The position numbers and the translations under genes were made by a program. Source: Nephrocerus scutellatus (lineage: Eukaryota; Arthropoda; Insecta; Diptera; Pipunculidae). From it: a stretch of 64,000 nucleotides of DNA. Within the stretch, counting starts at the first letter, position 1; the number at the start of each line of letters is the position of its first letter. Of this stretch, positions 59,675-64,000 are shown one piece after another. The stretch covers positions 930,001 to 994,000 of the forward strand of contig OX352766.1 of NCBI GenBank assembly GCA_947095585.1, written 5' to 3'. The notes below the pieces were generated by a model, which was given only the letters and a program-made list of their open reading frames with translations, had not been told where the DNA came from and searched no databases.

Positions 59675-60390
59675 ATTTTTAACCCACTTCTCAAAGCCCG
59701 ATTTTATAGAAACTTTGCACACATGTGTATTTGCGGTGGCAACACTTTCTATTAAAATTTGATTGTGATCGGGAGGCTCCCGTACACAATTTTTATAACA
59801 ATTATGCCATATAGCGGTATCAGGCTTGATTAAAATTTTCTTTTGTTGCGCATCCGTCCCACTAGGTTTGCTCTGAATGTCCAACATAGCACCAGTCTTA
59901 TAGCTTAAAATACGAGCTTTCAAATGATTGTGATTTCTGGTCATACCATTTAAATTTTGACCCACTTTCCAACTAAAAACCTCGAACGAATTTTAAAAAT
60001 TTGAATAAAATTATCCTTTTTTGGGCCCCCAGTCCCCCAAAGACCCTCAAAAGACCTTCCAAAAGACTCTCATAACATTTCCAAAAGGAACCCCAAATAC
60101 CCCACAAAAGACCCCTAAAGGACCTCCTAAAATACTCCTAAAAGACCACCAAAAGACTCAAAAGAGCACCAAAAGAGTCCCAAAGGGCCGTCAAAAGACT
60201 CCCAAAGGACCTCCAAAAGAGCCTCCAAAAGACTCTCAAAAGACCCTGTCATACTATAATGATTTTGTGCCAGTGTGCATCGCTGCTTTACGATTCGAGC
60301 CACAAAAGCACGCAGCACGAGCCATGTTATTTTTTTTTTCAGCATTCATAGGTGACTACTTTTAGGCGCATATTGTGTTTATTAGAGAAC
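59675..60390 (+). repeat. interspersed repeat family A, copy split by a ~415-bp insert
   Basis: 59675-59831 and 60249-60390 match consecutive parts of the copy at 4098-4445. Between them lie ~190 bp of unknown sequence and a satellite block. Confidence 0.65.
60025..60248. repeat. 11-bp satellite block inside repeat family A
   Basis: Units such as aaaagaccttcc, aaaagactctc and aaaagagcctcc at about 11-bp spacing, part of the insert described above. Confidence 0.88.
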
Positions 60391-60441
60391 GGGTTGTTTT
60401 TTTTTTTTTTACAAAACTCTCCCTCTCCCATCTCTTTACAG

Positions 60442-63168
60442 AACGCCCGCCAGAAGCAGAGGAAAATCTACGAAAATCAACCAAACAACACCTTCTACGA
60501 GTCCGAGGAGAAGAAGCAAAACATCAACTACGCCTGCAAGAAGTGTAACTTGGTGTTCCAGCGGTACTATGAGCTGATCCGGCACCAGAAGAACCACTGC
60601 TTCAAGGAGGAGAACAACAAGAAATCGGCCAAAGCACAAATTGCGGCTGCACAAATCGCACAAAGCTTGAGCAGCGAGGATTCCAACTCGAGTATCGATG
60701 TGAACAATGCGGCGGTAGTGGCTGCAGCTGCTGCAGCTGCAAATGCAAGCGGTGTTGGGGGACATGTCACACCAACACACAGCCAATCAAGCCACCTGTC
60801 AATACCGGGCCTCTCAACAAGTCCCTGTTTGAATCTGCTAACACCTCCACCGCCGCCACACAATTTGTTCAAGGCACAGCCGCAGCAACAGGCGGCTGCG
60901 TCGTCGTCGACGACAGTGGCCTCTTCGGGTGGCAACAGTCCATCACAAAAGTACGAATGTGACAAATGTAGCTTGGCCTTCTCCCGTTACGAGCTGTTCC
61001 GCGAACATCAATTGTTGCACATAATGAATCCGACGCTCTTCCTAAGTCCCAGCTATAATGATGCGTCGCCATTTGGAATTTTGCAAAACCTCCAGCAGAG
61101 TGTAGCAGCAGCTGCTGCTGCTAGCAACGCTATGATTGGTGGTGGCGGCGGCGGCGGCGGTACGACAGCAGTCATCAATAGCAGCAGCACCAGCGCCAGC
61201 GCCGGAATCAATCACAACAGCCAAGATGCTTCAATGGATTTGAGCAGCTCATCATCGTCTTCAGTGCGCCACCAGCAGCAGCAGCAGCATCAACAACAAC
61301 AACAGCAGCAACAACAACAGCAACAGCAACAGCAACAGCAACAACAACAACAACAACCACAAAAGAAGCGCAAATATTCCGACACTATTGCGGATGTTGT
61401 TATCGGTGGTGGTAGTGCTGGTGGCGTTGCCGATGATGCTCTTGGCGGCGAAACGTCCAACTCTACGACCGCCGCTGAATACGAGGCGATCAATAAAAAG
61501 TTCAAAAACGATCAGTATGATTTTTTATACCAATACTTCATGCAGACGGAAACTAACACCGAACTGAAGAATCAATTCCAGGCGCAGGCGCAACAGCATC
61601 AACCGGCCCAAGACTTCGACATTGAATACCTGGCCAACTACTATCAGCAGAATGAGCTGAAGAAGCGCAACAGCTATGATTTTTTATTTCAATATTATCT
61701 GCGGAATGAGTCGAAGCAACAGCAACAGCACCAGAACCACCAACAACACCAATACCCCGTAGAACTTCTGCTCAACGATGAAACGAACAAACCGAACATG
61801 GACTTTCTGCTCCAGTACTACCAACTCAGTGAATCGAAAAAGTTTTTTCAGTTAGATGCCTCGCCCCAACGGATACATGATTTCCCATTGCTGAACCTTA
61901 GCGGCGCCGTCACTCAACAGCTCAACAATGATCATGATGATGATGATGATAACGATAACGACAACGATAACGATGATGATGGCGATGATGACGATCAGGG
62001 TGATGATCATGATGATGGTGGTCGTTGTGTTGATGAAACGATGATGGATTCATCGGCCGTGAATTGTCAAATGCCAACAAAGATGCAGAAGCTAGAAACA
62101 GCTGATAAGATAAGCGTCCGGAGCATCACTAAGAACAATAACAATAATACCAATAACATCAACAACAACACCAGCAACAGCAACAGCAAAAGTTGCAACA
62201 ATGATGTTGCTGCTGATGACGATGACGATGAAGATGGCGCTGACGATGATGACGATGATGGCGGTGGGGATGACATCATTTGCGGCAACGCTGATGGTGA
62301 GGGGCGAAACATTAGTAAGCAAGAGCTGAACAACACAACACAACACCATTACCAGCACCAGCACCATCATCTGCCATTACCTTACCATTCGACAATCAGC
62401 AAAAGCACCAACACCAATACCACCACTGCAATTTCTCCTATTGCAGCCAATTCATCGCTGTTGCTGTTCACCTCTAGCAATAATGGCGAGGATGCTGCTG
62501 TTGCTACTAATGTGTCATCAAGCGGGTCGCCGACGAATCTACTGTTAGCAGTCGCATCAGCTGCCAATACCATCACAACAAAAGCAAAATCAACTACGCC
62601 CTCTTCCTCGTTGACTTGTGATGCTGGACTTGGTGGGAAGAAAAACAACATAGCTCATCATCAGACAACTTCACAGTCTCAGCGGAAAAAAGAAAGCTCC
62701 AGAACGTATCAGCCCATCAACAATAACAGCAACAGCGAAAATCAGAACAATCACCACCACCAGCCGATGGAAGTGGAATCATCACTGATGGAACTACAGC
62801 AGCAGCAGCAGCAACAGCCGCCGCCATCGCAAGCATTGACAGCTACAGCGGCAACAACAAGTGGCAATATCACAACCATTTCCGCTGTAGCAGCAGCCAA
62901 CTCCTCTTCCTCTACCACCAGCACCACCACCTGCTCCACTACCACAACCAACACCACGGCCAACACCGGTCTTGGCTTTCTCCTGGACTCGACAGCAGAC
63001 ACAATCACCACCACAAGCGAAAAGCAGAACAACAAACGCCTGCGCACCACCATCTTGCCGGAACAGTTGAATTTTTTATACGAATGCTATCAGAACGAAT
63101 CGAATCCCAGCCGGAAGATGCTGGAGGAGATCTCCAAGAAAGTAAACCTGAAGAAGCGCGTTGTGCAG
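60442..63168 (+). CDS. zfh2: zfh2 coding exon 9 (residues 3499-4407), end of homeodomain 2, two fingers, start of homeodomain 3
   Basis: Acceptor ctctttacag leads into [13 protein letters not shown], the rest of recognition helix 2. Two fingers follow: [17 protein letters not shown] (about 3530) and [17 protein letters not shown] (about 3671). A poly-Gln run of about 24 ends in PQKKRKYSD, an NLS-like basic patch. Residues 3857-3967 hold four related [15 protein letters not shown] units. Asp-, Asn-, Ser- and Thr-rich stretches follow. The exon ends [11 protein letters not shown]|gtgagt, residue 46 of homeodomain 3 (from about 4362). The missing next exon should begin with Val-Trp-Phe. Confidence 0.95.
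61274..61357 (+). repeat. zfh2: poly-glutamine tract in exon 9
   Basis: Mixed CAG/CAA codons encode about 24 uninterrupted Gln after QQQQQH, followed by PQKKRKYSD. Mixed codons make it less slippage-prone than the GAT run. Confidence 0.95.
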
Positions 63169-64000
63169 GTGAGTCCCAGTATGGTTTTTTAGTTTTTTGT
63201 TTTTTTTTTGTTCTACCAACATGCCCCACCCTGTGATGTTTCCCCTATGCTGCTGTGCATGTCAGTTCCATAACCCTAGAAAGATAACCAACCATACGTC
63301 AATTCGACGACGTCTACATATTTCTGATGTTTTTTGTGCAACTGGTAATAATTTTTATATGGAATAATGAGAAACATTAAAGTTTAATTTTTTTGTGTGC
63401 GCTTTAGAAGCTACATTTAGAAAATACCTTTAAAATACTTCCAAAAGACCCAAATGAACCGCTGAAGAACATCCCAAAAGATTTTCAAAATACCCCCAGA
63501 AGAAGATCACCAAGAGACCCTCTAAAGTCCCTCAAAAGGCTTTCCAGAAAATCTTCAAAAGAACCCCCAAAATACCCCCAAAATGAACCCTGAAAACCCT
63601 CCCTAAAGATCTCCAAAATACCCCCAGAAGACCATCAACAGACCCTCTAAATTCCCTCAAAAGGCTTCCCCAAAAGAACCCCCAAAAGAGTATCAAAAGA
63701 CCCCAAATAAATCCCTGAAGAACCTCCCAAAAGATTTTCAAACAAAATATCCTCCAGAGACTCTCAAAAGGCCACTAAAAGACCCTCAAAATACTTCGAA
63801 AAGGCCACCAAGAGACCCTCTAAAGACCCGCAAAATATCCTCTAAAGACTCTCAAAAGACCACTAAAAGACCCACAAAATTCTTCAAAAAAATCAGCAAG
63901 ACACCCTCTAACGACCCCCCGAAAAGACCTGCAAAAGATCCTCCAAAGACTCTCAAAAGACCACCAAAAGACCAAAAAATCAGAACTGCGTAGCGGACAG
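63169..64000 (+). other. zfh2: intron 9 of zfh2, 5' part
   Basis: Starts with gtgagt after residue 46 of homeodomain 3. About 250 bp of T-rich unique DNA are followed by a satellite block to the window edge. Confidence 0.8.
63425..63985. repeat. 11-bp satellite block
   Basis: Same unit family as 35330-36785. It ends at aactgcgtagcggacag, the same sequence that adjoins the inverted satellite block at 7612, so a jockey-type fragment probably begins at the window edge. Confidence 0.85.

Larger units (their letters stand above)
58559..60441 (+). other. zfh2: intron 8 of zfh2
   Basis: Splits homeodomain 2 exactly between residues 50 and 51. The first ~300 bp look unique. The rest is a LINE fragment, repeat family A and a satellite block, up to about 50 bp before the acceptor. 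Confidence 0.8.
18167..63168 (+). other. zfh2: zfh2 gene, coding span in window (3' end missing)
   Basis: This is the whole visible coding span of a ZFH-2 type transcription factor, spliced from nine exons with GT-AG introns of 5068, 2236, 2166, 2681, 15967, 193, 1587 and 1883 bp. Phases are 0,1,2,1,1,0,0,0 at successive junctions and every join keeps the frame, giving 4,407 codons with no stop. Domain order is a lone finger, a duplicated CPEH/CxxC motif, one finger, six finger-like units, ten fingers, homeodomain 1, homeodomain 2, two fingers, then homeodomain 3, which is cut by the window edge. This order and the homeodomain sequences identify the ZFHX family, and zfh2 rather than zfh1, which has a single homeodomain. 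In Drosophila zfh2 acts in neurons and in wing and leg patterning. Upstream non-coding exons and the promoter were not located with confidence. Confidence 0.93.

Overview
The window is insect nuclear DNA, most likely from a brachyceran fly. It is AT-rich, full of microsatellites and dead transposons, and carries one large intron-rich gene with fly-style glutamine/alanine/histidine tracts. That gene is recognisable as zfh2 (zinc finger homeodomain 2, the ZFHX3/ZFHX4 relative), running on the + strand. I could reconstruct nine consecutive coding exons (18167-18274, 23343-23490, 25727-27935, 30102-30283, 32965-34905, 50873-55302, 55496-55636, 57224-58558, 60442-63168). All visible junctions are GT-AG and all reading phases agree. 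Together they give 13,221 coding bases, 4,407 residues, before the gene runs off the right edge inside its third homeodomain. Layout: 1-18166 is non-coding 5' flank or upstream intron, with microsatellites, decayed transposon pieces and no protein gene I recognise. Exon 1 (start codon, basic NLS-like stretch) is at 18167. Introns 1-4 hold mariner-like and non-LTR fragments and several tandem repeats. Intron 5 (34906-50872, about 16 kb) is a sink for an 11-bp satellite, a 57-bp tandem array, a SINE and LINE debris. Exon 6 (4.4 kb) encodes ten zinc fingers. Exons 7-9 encode homeodomains 1, 2 and the start of 3, plus two more zinc fingers. The protein should be a nuclear sequence-specific transcription factor: about 20 C2H2-like fingers, three homeodomains, three SUMO-acceptor-like motifs and long low-complexity linkers. 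The Drosophila melanogaster protein is about 3,000 residues, so this orthologue is strongly enlarged, mainly by homopolymer tracts as far as I can judge. The most interesting non-genic signals are: a tRNA-derived SINE family with exact 10-bp target-site duplications at two loci; an 11-bp satellite with A-tracts at near-helical spacing in at least six blocks, one of which sits inside another repeat that has an uninterrupted copy elsewhere in the window; a mariner-like element making up over 90 percent of intron 2; and a LINE poly(A) end about 35 bp from an acceptor that splits homeodomain 1. I did not find a new multi-gene system such as a defence or CRISPR-like locus. The novelty here lies in repeats and in the lineage-specific expansion of zfh2.
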